Shown: piece after piece, positions 7,560 through 8,024 of the stretch
How positions within the stretch are numbered: the stretch's first letter is position 1
How the letters are laid out: every line of letters starts with the position of its first letter
Assembly (NCBI GenBank): GCA_002713285.1
Contig: PAVX01000014.1
Location: 46,823-54,846, forward strand
From: Flavobacteriales bacterium
GTDB lineage: Bacteria; Bacteroidota; Bacteroidia; Flavobacteriales; TMED113
DNA: 8,024 bases
Direction: 5' to 3'
Notes under the pieces: generated by a model
Database searches by the model: none
What the model saw: only the letters and a program-made list of their open reading frames with translations
Told to the model about the DNA's origin: nothing
Made by a program: the position numbers and the translations under genes

Positions 7560-8024
7560 TTATTCTTCTAAAGAGACACCAAGAATAACTTCCTCTATAA
7601 AATTATCATCGATTTTTAAAATTTTAAATTCATATTGATCTAATTTAATCACTTCCTGATTTTTAGGAATTCTACCAATATTGCTAATAATCAAACCGCT
7701 CAAAGTATCATATTCTTCTGAGTCAATAAATGTAAACCCATATTCCTTAGTTAAATCTTCTAACTTATGCTTACCTAATAAATGATATTTGCTTTTGCTT
7801 ATTTGTCTGCCTGAAAATAGAGTTTCATCATGCTCATCTTCTATTTCTCCTACTAACTCTTCAATAATATCTTCTACACAAACTAATCCTGATGTTCCAC
7901 CATATTCATCTACAATCAAAGCAACACTTCGTCGCTCCTTAATTAATTTATCTAATGCATCTTGAGCTAATACACTCTCCGGTATCAATGATATAGGTAG
8001 TAATATATCTTTAATTTCTATTGG
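7560..8024 (-). CDS. CorC/HlyC family membrane protein (GldE-like), C-terminal part
   Basis: Partial: the frame is open to the window edge, so the N-terminal part is missing and 154 residues remain. A TTG at 7986-7988 could be mistaken for a start, but the 12 upstream codons continue family-like sequence (PIEIKDILLPIS), so it is an internal Leu. Visible domains are the end of the second CBS domain with the hallmark VDEYGGTSGLV (38-48) and EDIIEELVGEIEDEHDE (51-67), then a CorC_HlyC domain at about 75-150 with YHLLGKHKLEDL and EYDTLSGLIISNIGRIP. Full proteins carry an N-terminal CNNM/DUF21 transmembrane domain linked to Mg2+ or Co2+ transport; in flavobacteria one member, GldE, is associated with gliding motility. 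Which paralogue this is cannot be decided from the fragment. The PpiD-like gene follows after 30 nt, probably in the same operon. Confidence 0.9.
   Translation of the reverse strand, partial: PIEIKDILLPISLIPESVLAQDALDKLIKERRSVALIVDEYGGTSGLVCVEDIIEELVGEIEDEHDETLFSGRQISKSKYHLLGKHKLEDLTKEYGFTFIDSEEYDTLSGLIISNIGRIPKNQEVIKLDQYEFKILKIDDNFIEEVILGVSLEE

Noticed and set aside
7986..7988. TTG as the start of a 142-aa CorC-like protein
   Set aside because: The frame stays open to the window edge with family-like residues upstream, and a 142-aa product would break the second CBS domain. It is an internal Leu of a gene cut by the window.

Overview
The window reads as a gene-dense, AT-rich chromosomal segment of a Bacteroidota bacterium, most likely a flavobacterium. 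The protein sequences support this: MreB begins MGFF, MreC/MreD/PBP2 have Bacteroidota-like motifs, and a CorC/GldE-like protein sits beside a PpiD-like protein. Translation starts lack Shine-Dalgarno sequences, as is usual in that phylum. The assignment is based on recognising families by eye, not on a search.

Positions 1-5706 (+ strand) hold the 3' end of purH followed by a complete, very tight cell-elongation cluster: mreB, mreC, mreD, mrdA (PBP2) and rodA. Junctions are 5 nt, 5 nt, 3 nt, a 4-nt overlap and 0 nt, so the five genes are almost certainly one transcript, perhaps continuing from purH. Together they encode the rod complex. MreB filaments on the inner membrane face are linked by MreC and MreD to the peptidoglycan polymerase RodA (SEDS glycosyltransferase) and its partner transpeptidase PBP2. 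All catalytic signatures I could look for are present, so the machine looks intact.

Positions 5703-8024 (- strand) hold a convergent pair: a CorC/HlyC (GldE-like) protein, cut by the window edge, and 30 nt downstream of it a membrane-anchored PpiD/SurA-N-type periplasmic chaperone. The end of this chaperone gene overlaps the end of rodA by the palindrome TTAA, which supplies both stop codons.

There are no RNA genes, mobile elements, CRISPR arrays or long intergenic regions. The longest non-coding gap is 30 bp. I do not see a wholly new system. The most interesting observation is that the PpiD-like protein appears to have lost its parvulin (prolyl isomerase) domain cleanly, with both flanks preserved. 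Next come a Cys/His cluster around the PBP2 active site that could bind metal, the shared TTAA double stop, and the use of TTG and GTG starts in the elongation operon.
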